Source of the DNA: Duganella aquatilis
Lineage (GTDB): Bacteria > Pseudomonadota > Gammaproteobacteria > Burkholderiales > Burkholderiaceae_D
Length of the DNA stretch: 64,000 nucleotides
Reading direction: 5' to 3'
Assembly (NCBI RefSeq): GCF_009674565.1
Contig: NZ_WKJL01000011.1
Span: 124,001 to 188,000 of the forward strand
Shown here: piece after piece, positions 9,289-17,263 of the stretch
Numbering within the stretch: the first letter of the stretch is position 1
How the letters are laid out: every line of letters starts with the position of its first letter
The notes under the pieces: generated by a model
What the model was told of the DNA's origin: nothing
The model's database searches: none
Seen by the model: only the letters and a program-made list of their open reading frames with translations
Made by a program: the position numbers and the translations under genes

Positions 9289-10727
9289 CAGCGGAATCCA
9301 GCGTTTTTTTTTGCGTCCCAGCGGTAAGCGCCGCCGACATCGGTGCGGGCGTAGACCAGCCCTGGCTCGGTCTTGCTGGTGACCAGACCAGAGACGAAGC
9401 CGCTGCCGCCGATGGAGACGTTATCCCAGGCGTATTGCGCCGCTTGCGGCAACAGCTTGTTCAGCGTCGGCGCCATGGCCTTGGCCCAGATCTCATAGCC
9501 CTGCTCGTTGGGATGCAGCAGGTCCGGCATGATGTCGCGCGACAGCGTGCCGTCCGGTTGCAGGAAGGACTTGCCGATGTCGAGGAAGAACACCTTCTGG
9601 TTGTCGGCAAAGCCGGCGATGATGGCGTTGACCTTGTCGTTAATCAGACGCAGCTTGTCGTCCGGCTTTTCTCCGCGCGGGAAGATGGCCAGCAGCAGGA
9701 TCCTGGTGTCCGGCAGGCGCTTTTGCAGCTCGTCGATATTGCGCTTGATGCCGATGGCGGTGGTCTTCGGGTCTTCCTGGCGGTAACCGGTGTTGTTGGT
9801 GCCGAACATCAGCACCGCGACTTGCGGTGCCAGGCCGTCCACTTCGCCGTGCAGCAGCCGCCACAGGACATTCTCGGTACGGTCGCCGCCGAAGCCGAGG
9901 TCCAGCGCGTTCAGCGGCTTGTAGACGCGGTTCCACACCGGCAGGCCATCCTTTTCCCAGTTGTGGGTGATGGAATCGCCGATGAAAACTACCTGCGCGC
10001 TCTTGCCGACCTGTTTTGCTTCGGCCAGCTTGTCTTCGTGGCGCGTGGTCCACCAGTCGACCGACCAGGATTCGTTCAGCTTGTCCGGCGTGACGGAGGC
10101 GGTTTTGTAATCGGGGCAGTTGACGTTGGGCTGGCCGCTGACCTGGTATTTGACGTTGGCGATCGAGACCTTGCCGGTGCCGCTGGCATCCAGCGCGAAC
10201 GGCTGGGTGACGGCGCTGAAGTCGTCGCCTTCGCGGTAGAAGCAGCTCATCGAGAACACCAAGTGCTGCCAGCCCTTGCCGGCCATGGCGCGCGCCGGCA
10301 CCAGGTACGGCACGCCGCGTTCGCAATCCGCGCCGCAGCGCAGCTTGAAGGTAATGCCTCCTTTGGCCAGTTCCTGCACATTGGCGTCCAGCGCCAGCAC
10401 GCCCTTGGCCAGATACGGACGCAGGTCGACCGGATTGCCGCCCTCCACCCGCAGGCTGGCGTACCAGGCCTTGTTGAAATCCAGCGTCAGCGCATCGTCC
10501 TTTTTGCCCTTGGTGGATTTGGCGACCGTGACCACGCTTTCCGGTACCTTGACCTGACGCGAGATCTCGACCTTGTCGCCTTCCAGCGTCTTGTTGGTTT
10601 CAAAGTCGGAAACCTGGATGTGCCAGGAGTCCAGCGGACGGCTGGCGTACACATTCAACGCATTCGGCACGGCCGCGAAGGCGGACGATGACAGCACAGC
10701 CAGGGCTGCGGCAAGGCGGATTTTCAT
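9288..10727 (-). CDS. Secreted ExoP-like domain + SGNH/GDSL esterase (5' half of frameshifted gene)
   Basis: Starts with a signal peptide (MKIRLAAALAVLSSSAFAA). Next comes a domain like the galactose-binding 'ExoP' module found at the end of some GH3 exoglucanases (about 30-190: VDLRPYLAKGVLALDANV, LRCGADCERG). An SGNH hydrolase follows at about 225-430 with all four blocks: FIGDSITHNW, GFGGDRTENV, FGTNNTGY and DLLHPNEQG. The last 40 residues are the start of a GH74 propeller, after which the frame closes at 9288. The esterase is probably a carbohydrate (acetyl) esterase acting on the same polymer as the GH74 part. ATG at 10727 is chosen for the signal peptide; a GTG four codons upstream is the alternative. 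Its promoter carries the XylR box. Confidence 0.85.
   Translation of the reverse strand: MKIRLAAALAVLSSSAFAAVPNALNVYASRPLDSWHIQVSDFETNKTLEGDKVEISRQVKVPESVVTVAKSTKGKKDDALTLDFNKAWYASLRVEGGNPVDLRPYLAKGVLALDANVQELAKGGITFKLRCGADCERGVPYLVPARAMAGKGWQHLVFSMSCFYREGDDFSAVTQPFALDASGTGKVSIANVKYQVSGQPNVNCPDYKTASVTPDKLNESWSVDWWTTRHEDKLAEAKQVGKSAQVVFIGDSITHNWEKDGLPVWNRVYKPLNALDLGFGGDRTENVLWRLLHGEVDGLAPQVAVLMFGTNNTGYRQEDPKTTAIGIKRNIDELQKRLPDTRILLLAIFPRGEKPDDKLRLINDKVNAIIAGFADNQKVFFLDIGKSFLQPDGTLSRDIMPDLLHPNEQGYEIWAKAMAPTLNKLLPQAAQYAWDNVSIGGSGFVSGLVTSKTEPGLVYARTDVGGAYRWDAKKNAGFR
9304..9312 (-). other. Nine-A homopolymer at the frame break
   Basis: On the coding strand the sequence is GACGCA followed by eight more A and then CGCTGG. 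Nine A end the frame eleven bases later in TGA. Ten (or seven) A would read on into the GH74 frame. It is a natural spot for RNA polymerase slippage, phase-variable length change or a sequencing error. Confidence 0.85.
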
Positions 10728-10756
10728 GGGATGTCTCACGTATTTTTATGCGCACC

Positions 10757-10817
10757 ATTGTGCTGCCACCAGCCACGCGCGGCAATTACGAAAATCACCA
10801 ACTGGCACAACAATATT
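10757..10817 (-). promoter_or_regulatory. Putative XylR box and promoter of the esterase/GH74 gene
   Basis: The box at 10783-10817 shares CAATTACGAAAATCACCAA exactly with the box before the xylose dehydrogenase. Next on the minus strand are -35 TTGCCG (10785 to 10780), a 17-bp spacer and -10 CACAAT (10762 to 10757). Predicted transcription starts near 10750, about 23 nt before the ATG. This links the polysaccharide-degrading gene to the xylose regulon. Confidence 0.65.
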
Positions 10818-10850
10818 GAACTTGTTTCTCTGCTTGCGGTCTAATCTTGC

Positions 10851-11270
10851 ATGAGTCAGCCAAACAACGCCGAAGAAACGCCAATAGCCGTCCTCGAAGC
10901 GAGGATGGATGGTCGCATATCATCCATGGAGGCAACATTCTCCAGCTTCGTCAAGCTGATGGATGAACGACAGAAGATCTCGGATGCAAGATTCGACCGG
11001 ATCGAGGCCATGCTCACGGAAATGCGCGCCAACATCGCCAGCCTGCGCACCACCATCGTCGTGACCGGCATTAGCAGTGTGCTAGCCGCCGTCCTTGGCA
11101 TCTCTGCATTGAACGCTACGCTCTATTCCAATATGTTGGCCGCCCTGAGCGCCGGCAAGGAAATGGCGGCCATACAGGCGGAGGTGAAAAAGCAGGCCGA
11201 GCAAACCGCAGTGCTCATCAAAAATATGCAGGCGCAACAAGAGAAAAACAAGCCGCCTACTTCGGATTAA
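10851..11270 (+). CDS. Small coiled-coil membrane protein, function unknown
   Basis: 139 residues, not recognised. Residues 10-65 are polar and heptad-like (EARMDGRISSMEATFSSFVKLMDER). One hydrophobic segment follows at about 66-90 (TTIVVTGISSVLAAVLGISAL). The C-terminal tail is charged and Gln/Lys-rich and again coiled-coil-like. Such proteins usually anchor an oligomer in the inner membrane. It is transcribed away from the esterase gene and ends tail to tail with the GH43 gene, overlapping it by 14 bp. No part in sugar metabolism is evident. Confidence 0.6.
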   Translation: MSQPNNAEETPIAVLEARMDGRISSMEATFSSFVKLMDERQKISDARFDRIEAMLTEMRANIASLRTTIVVTGISSVLAAVLGISALNATLYSNMLAALSAGKEMAAIQAEVKKQAEQTAVLIKNMQAQQEKNKPPTSD

Positions 11271-12882
11271 CGCAATACGGCCGTTCGCGGTATTCGAAGT
11301 CATCGAAGTCCGCATGCAACGCCGTGCCCGCCATGTCCTGGCATGCCACGCCGACAAAGGCACCGGTAAAGTTGGGCATGCCGGGGGCATTGGCCTCGTC
11401 CGACAGGATGCTGGCGTCGAACTGCTGCGGCAGCCACTGCCAGTCGCCATCGCCGATCCGATACGCAAACAACATCCGCTCCTCGTCCACCTCCACGCGC
11501 AGCTGCACCGGCACGCCAGACGGCAACGCAATCGGCGCGGTAAAAGTATCGGTCTGCACATGATTCGGCAAACTGCTCATCACCCGCAAATGCCTGCCCA
11601 CCACCTCGTCATGCGAAATGTACAGATAGTGGAACTTGGACGCGTTGTAATAACACACCAGCCCCGCTTGCTGCTGATAATGCTCCGGCTCAAACTCCAC
11701 CACCGTCGACGCGCTGTAGCAATGCGATTGCTGCCGACGCGCCACCAACGCCTGCCGGAACTGGCTGCCCATGCTCTCCCGCCCGTACAAGCGCAAATGC
11801 CCCGGCCGCGCAGTCAGACTGAACAGCTCCTCCGGCCACGGCGACCGCAACCACTGAAACGCAACCGGCAACTCGGGCACATCGAAATCCTCCCGCACCG
11901 GCAACACCGCAAAGCGATGCTCCGGCAAGCCCGGCGTCGCAGCCGCCAGCTCCGGCGTGCCCAACCCGTCCACGGTGCGCAGCCAGCCATCCTCGCCCCA
12001 CACCATCGGCTGTATCGCCGTCTCGCGCCCCAGCGTGCACGTGCCGCGATTGCGCAACGGCCGCCCGCACAGATAGACCATATACGTCCGCCCATCCTGC
12101 GTCTCCACCAGATCCGCATGGCCCGCGCGCTGCAACGCCAAATCCGGCCGATGCCGCGAACTGAGTATGGTCTGCTCCGGATGCAATTCATACGGCCCGC
12201 TCAGATTGCGCGAACGCGCCATCGTCACACCATGATTCCAGCCAGTGCCGCCCTCGGCCGTGAGCAGATAGTAGTAGCCGTTGCGCTTGTACAGATGCGG
12301 CGCTTCCGTCAGCCCATGGGCCGTGCCCTTGAAGATATTCTCGCGCTTGCCGATCAGCCGACCTTGCGCATACTCCTGCATCACAATGCCGTTAAACCGG
12401 TTGCTGCCCGGCCGGTGATCCCACAGCTGGTTCAGCACATACTTGCGGCCGTCATCATCATGGAACAGCGACGGATCGAAGCCACTGCTGTTGAGATACA
12501 CCGGCTCCGACCACGGCCCCTCGATACTCGGACTGGTCACCAGATAATTATGAAAATCGCGCAAGGAAGCACTGCCGGTCGCGCCGCCCGTCGAGGTGCG
12601 GCCATAGCGCTTGACGTCGGTATAAATCAGCCAGAACAAGCCATCCGCATAGGTCAGACAAGGCGCCCACACGCCGCACGAATCCGGCGCACCCAGCATG
12701 TTCAACTGGCTTGCGCGCGTCAGCGGACGCGTCAGCAGGCGCCAGTGCACCAGGTCGCGCGAATGGTGAATCTGCACGCCCGGATACCACTCGAAGGTGG
12801 AGGTGGCGATGTAGTAATCGTCGCCCACGCGCACGATGGACGGATCGGGATTAAAGCCCGGCAGGACAGGATTCTGAATCAT
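11257..12882 (-). CDS. GH43 family beta-xylosidase / arabinofuranosidase
   Basis: Releases xylose or arabinose from oligosaccharides. 541 residues. The N-terminal five-bladed propeller carries the three expected acids: base Asp in GFNPDPSIV near residue 12, Asp in GFDPSLF near 130, and general acid Glu in LTEAPHLY near 190. The last 200 residues are the beta-sandwich typical of GH43 xylosidases (AGLVCYYNASKFHYLYISHDE). There is no signal peptide, so it acts in the cytoplasm on imported oligosaccharides. ATG at 12882 overlaps the MFS stop by 4 bp (ATGA), giving a two-gene transport-plus-hydrolysis operon. Confidence 0.9.
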   Translation of the reverse strand: MIQNPVLPGFNPDPSIVRVGDDYYIATSTFEWYPGVQIHHSRDLVHWRLLTRPLTRASQLNMLGAPDSCGVWAPCLTYADGLFWLIYTDVKRYGRTSTGGATGSASLRDFHNYLVTSPSIEGPWSEPVYLNSSGFDPSLFHDDDGRKYVLNQLWDHRPGSNRFNGIVMQEYAQGRLIGKRENIFKGTAHGLTEAPHLYKRNGYYYLLTAEGGTGWNHGVTMARSRNLSGPYELHPEQTILSSRHRPDLALQRAGHADLVETQDGRTYMVYLCGRPLRNRGTCTLGRETAIQPMVWGEDGWLRTVDGLGTPELAAATPGLPEHRFAVLPVREDFDVPELPVAFQWLRSPWPEELFSLTARPGHLRLYGRESMGSQFRQALVARRQQSHCYSASTVVEFEPEHYQQQAGLVCYYNASKFHYLYISHDEVVGRHLRVMSSLPNHVQTDTFTAPIALPSGVPVQLRVEVDEERMLFAYRIGDGDWQWLPQQFDASILSDEANAPGMPNFTGAFVGVACQDMAGTALHADFDDFEYRERPYCVNPK

Positions 12883-14117
12883 GACGTTTTCTCTCGTACC
12901 AAAGTCCACAACAGCAGCGCCGCCACCAGGTCCAGCACCGCCAGGCTGACGAAGAACGGCGTATAGCCCACGCTGGCCATCAGCCCGCCGATCAGCAGCG
13001 AGAACAGCAGCAGCCCGAAATTGCCGAACGTGCCGCACATGCCGGCCACCGTCGCCACCTCGTTGCGGCGGAACAGATCGGACGACATGGTGATGACGGT
13101 GACCGACAAGGTCTGGTGCGCAAAGCCGGCCAGGCTGAGCAAGGCGATCGCCGCGTAAGGACTCTCCACGAAGCCGACAAACGCCACGCCCAGCATCATG
13201 CACGCGCCCAAGGTGAATGCGCCGCGCCGCGCATTAATCAGCCGCACGCCGCGCTTCTGCAAGGCCAGCACCACCATCGGCCCGAACAGGCAGCCGAGGT
13301 CGGCGGCCAGGAACGGCAGCCAGGCAAACATCGCAATCTGCGCCAGATCGAAATGCCGCACCGTGGTCAGGTACAGCGGCACCCAGAACGACAGCGTGCC
13401 CCACGCCGGATCGGCCAGGAAGCGCGGCAGCGCGATGCCCCAGAAATTGCGCATCTTGAGTATGCTGAGTATGGAGGGCCGGCCCTCGCCTTGCAGATGC
13501 TGCTCCTGCCCGGCCGCGATATGCTGCGCCTCCTCGGCCGACAGGCGGCGATGGCGCGCCGGCGCGTCGTACAGCAGCAGCCAGGCCGCCACCCAGACCA
13601 GTCCCAGCGCGCCGGTGATCACGAACGCGGACTGCCAGTTGTAATGCAGGATCGCCCACACCACCAGCGGCGGCGCCAGCATCGAGCCGAACGAGGCGCC
13701 GATATTGAAGATGCCGCCCGCCATTCCGCGCTCCCTGGCCGGGAACCATTCCGACACCGCCTTCATGCCGGCCGGATTGGCCGAGCCTTCCGCCAGCCCC
13801 AGCATGCCGCGCAGCACCGCCAGCATCTGCCAGTTGGTGGCCAGGCCGTGCGCCATGCAGACGAACGACCAGGCCGTCGCGAACAGGGCGAAGCCGAACT
13901 TCAGGCCGATCACATCCAGCACATAACCGCACAGCGGCTGCAGCATGATCGCGCCCTGGAAGGCGGCGGTAATATACGAGTATTCCCTGGTGCTGATGCC
14001 CAGTTCCGTCAGCAGCGTCGGCGCGGCGACCGCCAGCGTGCTGCGGGTCAGGTAGTTGATCACGGCTCCCAGCATGATCAACCCTATCATCCACCAGCGT
14101 AGTCCCTTGATTTTCAT
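12879..14117 (-). CDS. MFS transporter, ACS-like family (sugar or sugar acid uptake)
   Basis: Inner-membrane secondary transporter, 412 residues with twelve hydrophobic segments. It has the MFS loop motif between helices 2 and 3 (GYVLDVIGLKFGF) and the anion:cation symporter-type stretch GLAEGSANPAGMKAVSEWFPARERGMAGGIFN seen in hexuronate and galactonate carriers (quoted in two parts around EWFP). Coupling to the GH43 gene suggests import of xylo-oligosaccharides or aldonates. Start MKIKGLRWWMIGL at 14117 is chosen because the preceding in-frame codons overlap the promoter. Confidence 0.85.
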   Translation of the reverse strand: MKIKGLRWWMIGLIMLGAVINYLTRSTLAVAAPTLLTELGISTREYSYITAAFQGAIMLQPLCGYVLDVIGLKFGFALFATAWSFVCMAHGLATNWQMLAVLRGMLGLAEGSANPAGMKAVSEWFPARERGMAGGIFNIGASFGSMLAPPLVVWAILHYNWQSAFVITGALGLVWVAAWLLLYDAPARHRRLSAEEAQHIAAGQEQHLQGEGRPSILSILKMRNFWGIALPRFLADPAWGTLSFWVPLYLTTVRHFDLAQIAMFAWLPFLAADLGCLFGPMVVLALQKRGVRLINARRGAFTLGACMMLGVAFVGFVESPYAAIALLSLAGFAHQTLSVTVITMSSDLFRRNEVATVAGMCGTFGNFGLLLFSLLIGGLMASVGYTPFFVSLAVLDLVAALLLWTLVREKTS

Positions 14118-14146
14118 GGTTGCGCAATCATTATGGCGGGACCGCA

Positions 14147-14174
14147 AAGATAGCACACTACCAGCGGCAGTCAA
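14147..14174 (-). promoter_or_regulatory. Sigma-70-like promoter for the MFS-GH43 operon
   Basis: On the minus strand, TTGACT (14174 to 14169), a 16-bp spacer and TATCTT (14152 to 14147) stand about 30 bp before the MFS start. The conserved XylR box seen at three other promoters is not present in recognisable form. Confidence 0.5.
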
Positions 14175-14183
14175 ATTTTATGA

Positions 14184-16556
14184 TTACGACAATTGTGGCG
14201 TGCCGCCGGCCATCTCCGCCAAGGCTTGCGCCAACTCCTGCCGCAGCGCCTCAAGATGAGGCTTGACGGCGTCCAGTTCGCCGGCATCCGCCAGCTTTTC
14301 GATTTGCGCGCAGCGCGCGTGCAGCGTATCGACGCCGAGATAGGCGGCGCCACCCATCAGGCTGTGCGCGGCCAGGGCGATCATCATCGCGTCCTCGTTA
14401 TCCAGTCCCTGCGTCGCCACCGCCAGCAGGCGCGGCCCTTCGATCATGAAGGCGGCGCGCATGGCGTGGTGCAGCTTGTCTTCCAGTTGCGGCCGCTGCG
14501 CGTCAGACGCTTGCAGCTCGGCCACGTCGAACATCACATCCAGTTCCGCCAGCGTCGGCGCCACCGCGGAACGTTGCTCGCTGATCAGCGGCCTGCCCTG
14601 CGCCAGGATGGACTCCAGCTGGCGCCCGATCTCCGCGTGCAGATCATGTTCATCGATCGGCTTGGCCAGGAAACCGTTGGCGCCGGCCGCCAGGAAACGC
14701 TGCCGTTCCTCGGTGGTGGCATTGGCCGTCAACGCGATCACCGGCACGGAAGGATCGCGTATGCCGTCCAACCCGGCGCGCAGGCGCTGCACGGCGGCGA
14801 TGCCGTCCATGCGCGGCATGCGGCCGTCCATGATCACCAGGTCGTAATCGCGCGCGGCCAGGGCCTCCAGCGCCAGCACGCCATCCTCGGCGATGGTGAC
14901 GGTGTGGCCCATGATGCCCAGCAACTCGCGCAGAATGATCTGGTTGGTGCTGCCGTCTTCCGCGCACAGCACGCTCAGGCGCGCCGCATGCGGATGGCGC
15001 ACGGCCGTTTCGCGCCGGGCCACCGGCACGCCGCGTTCCAGCGGCAGGTACACGCGGAACATGCTGCCGACGCCCGGTTCGCTGCTGGCCTCGATACGCC
15101 CGCCCATGGCGGCAACGATATTCTTGCAGATGGCCAGGCCCAGGCCGGCGCCGCCGTATTTGCGCGAGGTCGCGGCATCGGCCTGTTCGAACTTCTGGAA
15201 CAGCCGGCCCAGCGCCTCGGCCTCGATGCCGATGCCGGTGTCGCGCACGGTGATGACGATGCCCTGCTCCGCCTGCGCCGCCACCGTGACGCGCACCTCG
15301 CCATGCTCGGTGAACTTGATGCCGTTGCCGACCAGGTTGACCACCACCTGCCGCAGCCGCGTCGGATCGCCGCGCCACCACAGCGGCAGCGCCGGATCGA
15401 CCACCGTCACCAGCGAAATGCCCTTGGCGCCGGCGCGGTCGCCCAGCAGATTGGCCACGTCGTTCGCCAAGGCCGGCAGGTCGAAATCCAGTACCTCCAG
15501 CGGCATCTTGCCCGCTTCCAGGCGGGAGAAGTCGAGGATGTCGTTGATGATTTGCAGCAGCACCTCGGCGTTGCTCAGGCTGAGGCGCAGCTTGTTGCGC
15601 GTGTTGGGCGCCAGCGCCGCATCCTTCAGCGACGAGCGCAGCATGCCGATCACGCCGCCCAGCGGCGTGCGCACCTCGTGGCTGATCATGGCCAGGAAAT
15701 CGCTCTTCAGCTGGTTCGACACTTCCGCCGCGCGCTGCGCCGCCAGCGACTCGGCATAGCGCTCCTGCGACGCCCGCAAGTCCGCCTCGCGCGCATGCAG
15801 CGTGACGATCTGCGCTTCCAGCGTCTGGCGGTAGCGCTGTTCATTCTCCATGCTGCGCGCATGCGTGGCGCGCTGACGCGCCAGCGCGCCGTCCAGCCCG
15901 TGCAGCAGATAAGTGCAGGACACCGTCAGCACGGCGGAGACAAACAGGAAATTGACGCTCAGGATGGACCAGTGCGCCAGCGAGCCGGCCAGCACCACGG
16001 CCATGCCCGGCTCAATGCCGCCGACGTAGCCGGCCAGGAACAGCGTGACGCTGCACCACAGCAGCGCCAGCGTGGCGGCGCGGCTGCCGATCAGCACCGT
16101 GCACAGCACCGGCACCGCCAGCAGGTAAATCTGCGACACCGGCCCGAGGGAACACAGCAGTACCAGCGCGATCAGGTAAGCGATGCCCAGCAGGCCGAGC
16201 GCCCGCCAGCGGTACGCCAGCTCGCGCCGATAATGCAGCACGCCGACGCCGGTCAGCGCGACCACGTCGGTCGCCACCAGCGGCCAGTGGCCCGCGAGCG
16301 CGCCGCCCCACATGCTGGGCAGGATGATCAGCACGCCCAGCCAGAAGGAAACGGCGCACAAGCCATTCAGCAGGCGGACGCGCCACCCCTGCAGATCCTG
16401 GTCGCCCTGGCCCGGCGACGCCATGCGCAGGTCCAGGGCTGCGCGCAAGGCACGTACCGATGGGCTGTCTATCAAAACGGACTCACTGAAGAGAGGGTTG
16501 CAATTAGCGCATGATTTTACTACTTTCTTCCGGCCGAACCGTCGAATTCCAGCCAC
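14184..16556 (-). CDS. Hybrid sensor histidine kinase with receiver and HPt domains
   Basis: Membrane sensor with a complete internal phosphorelay, about 790 residues. About six hydrophobic segments (60-230) are followed by a coiled coil. The HisKA domain has the phosphorylated His in ISHEVRTPLGGVIG, and the ATPase domain has NGIKF, DTGIGIE and GGAGLGLAICKN. The receiver has its Asp in DLVIMDGRMPRMDG near 585, and the C-terminal HPt has AHSLMGGAAYLG. It lacks a DNA-binding output, so a separate regulator must receive the phosphate; none is adjacent. The start is uncertain: GTG at 16556 with AAAGG four bases upstream is used, while TTG at 16568 or 16475 are alternatives. Confidence 0.88.
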   Translation of the reverse strand: MAGIRRFGRKKVVKSCANCNPLFSESVLIDSPSVRALRAALDLRMASPGQGDQDLQGWRVRLLNGLCAVSFWLGVLIILPSMWGGALAGHWPLVATDVVALTGVGVLHYRRELAYRWRALGLLGIAYLIALVLLCSLGPVSQIYLLAVPVLCTVLIGSRAATLALLWCSVTLFLAGYVGGIEPGMAVVLAGSLAHWSILSVNFLFVSAVLTVSCTYLLHGLDGALARQRATHARSMENEQRYRQTLEAQIVTLHAREADLRASQERYAESLAAQRAAEVSNQLKSDFLAMISHEVRTPLGGVIGMLRSSLKDAALAPNTRNKLRLSLSNAEVLLQIINDILDFSRLEAGKMPLEVLDFDLPALANDVANLLGDRAGAKGISLVTVVDPALPLWWRGDPTRLRQVVVNLVGNGIKFTEHGEVRVTVAAQAEQGIVITVRDTGIGIEAEALGRLFQKFEQADAATSRKYGGAGLGLAICKNIVAAMGGRIEASSEPGVGSMFRVYLPLERGVPVARRETAVRHPHAARLSVLCAEDGSTNQIILRELLGIMGHTVTIAEDGVLALEALAARDYDLVIMDGRMPRMDGIAAVQRLRAGLDGIRDPSVPVIALTANATTEERQRFLAAGANGFLAKPIDEHDLHAEIGRQLESILAQGRPLISEQRSAVAPTLAELDVMFDVAELQASDAQRPQLEDKLHHAMRAAFMIEGPRLLAVATQGLDNEDAMMIALAAHSLMGGAAYLGVDTLHARCAQIEKLADAGELDAVKPHLEALRQELAQALAEMAGGTPQLS

Positions 16557-16586
16557 AACACCTTTCAACTATTTTTAAGGTCGACC

Positions 16587-16615
16587 GCAACTTTCGCCCG
16601 CTGCCCGGCGAACTG
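16587..16615 (+). promoter_or_regulatory. Possible ECF-type promoter before the peroxiredoxin operon
   Basis: GCAAC, a spacer of about 17 bp and CGAACT lie some 50 bp before the peroxiredoxin start. The 'AAC' -35 and 'CG' -10 resemble ECF sigma promoters, so the sigma factor encoded downstream might autoregulate the operon. This is a weak match made by eye. Confidence 0.3.
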
Positions 16616-16668
16616 GCAGGTATGTCCCTCAACCGAGGGGTCAACCACCATCACAAACGGAGATCACC

Positions 16669-17229
16669 ATGACACGATTCGCGACCTTTCTGGGCAAAGC
16701 GGTAACCTCAACCGTACTGGCGCTGTCGGCCGCCGCCGCCGTGGCCGCCCTGCCCCAGGGCGCGAAGGCGCCCGATTTCCAGCTGGATGCCGCGCTGGCC
16801 GGCAAGCCGATGACCTTCTCGCTGGCCAAGGCGCTGCGCCAAGGGCCGGTGGTGCTGTACTTCTTCCCGGCCGCCTTCACCCAGGGCTGCACGCTGGAAG
16901 CGCACGATTTCGCCGAAGCCACGGACGACTTCAAGAAAATGAACGCCACCGTGATCGGCGTGACGGCCGGTAACGCCGACCGCGTCGCCGAGTTCTCGAA
17001 ACTGGAATGCCGCGACAAGTTTGCCGTCGCCGCCGATCCGGGCGCCAAGGTCGCCGCCGAGTACAAGACGCAATTCCAGACCAAGGACGGCAAAATGCTG
17101 TCCGACCGTACCTCGTTCGTCATCGCGCCAGACGGCAAGATCCTGCTGAGCTACACGGACGGCAATCCGGAACTGCACATCCAGAAAACCATGGCCGCCG
17201 TCAAGGCATGGCACGCGGCGAACAAATGA
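16669..17229 (+). CDS. Periplasmic peroxiredoxin (AhpC/TSA, BCP-like)
   Basis: Thiol peroxidase that reduces peroxides. 186 residues. It has an export signal (MTRFATFLGKAVTSTVLALS, cleaved near AVAA), then a thioredoxin-like fold with peroxidatic Cys in PAAFTQGCTLEAHDF near residue 77. Another Cys (KLECRDKF, about 113) could resolve the sulfenic acid. A GGAG ribosome site sits before the ATG. It is the first gene of an apparent four-gene operon whose second member, a DsbD-like protein, would pass electrons across the membrane to reduce it. The coupling is inferred from order and known DsbD chemistry. Confidence 0.9.
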   Translation: MTRFATFLGKAVTSTVLALSAAAAVAALPQGAKAPDFQLDAALAGKPMTFSLAKALRQGPVVLYFFPAAFTQGCTLEAHDFAEATDDFKKMNATVIGVTAGNADRVAEFSKLECRDKFAVAADPGAKVAAEYKTQFQTKDGKMLSDRTSFVIAPDGKILLSYTDGNPELHIQKTMAAVKAWHAANK

Positions 17230-17263
17230 AGCACGAGGTCTTGAGCCGTAACGGGAGCGGGCC

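Noticed and set aside
7525-10691. Long plus-strand frames (600 and 488 residues) opposite the esterase/GH74 gene
   Set aside because: High GC makes long antisense frames; translations are His/Arg/Gln-rich without domains, while the minus strand encodes clear families.
14118-14183. Fourth XylR box before the MFS-GH43 operon
   Set aside because: Only scattered TTACGA-like matches; the conserved block and spacing of the other three boxes are missing.
14193-16514. 773-residue plus-strand frame opposite the hybrid kinase
   Set aside because: Shadow frame of a recognised kinase, with low-complexity RQH composition.
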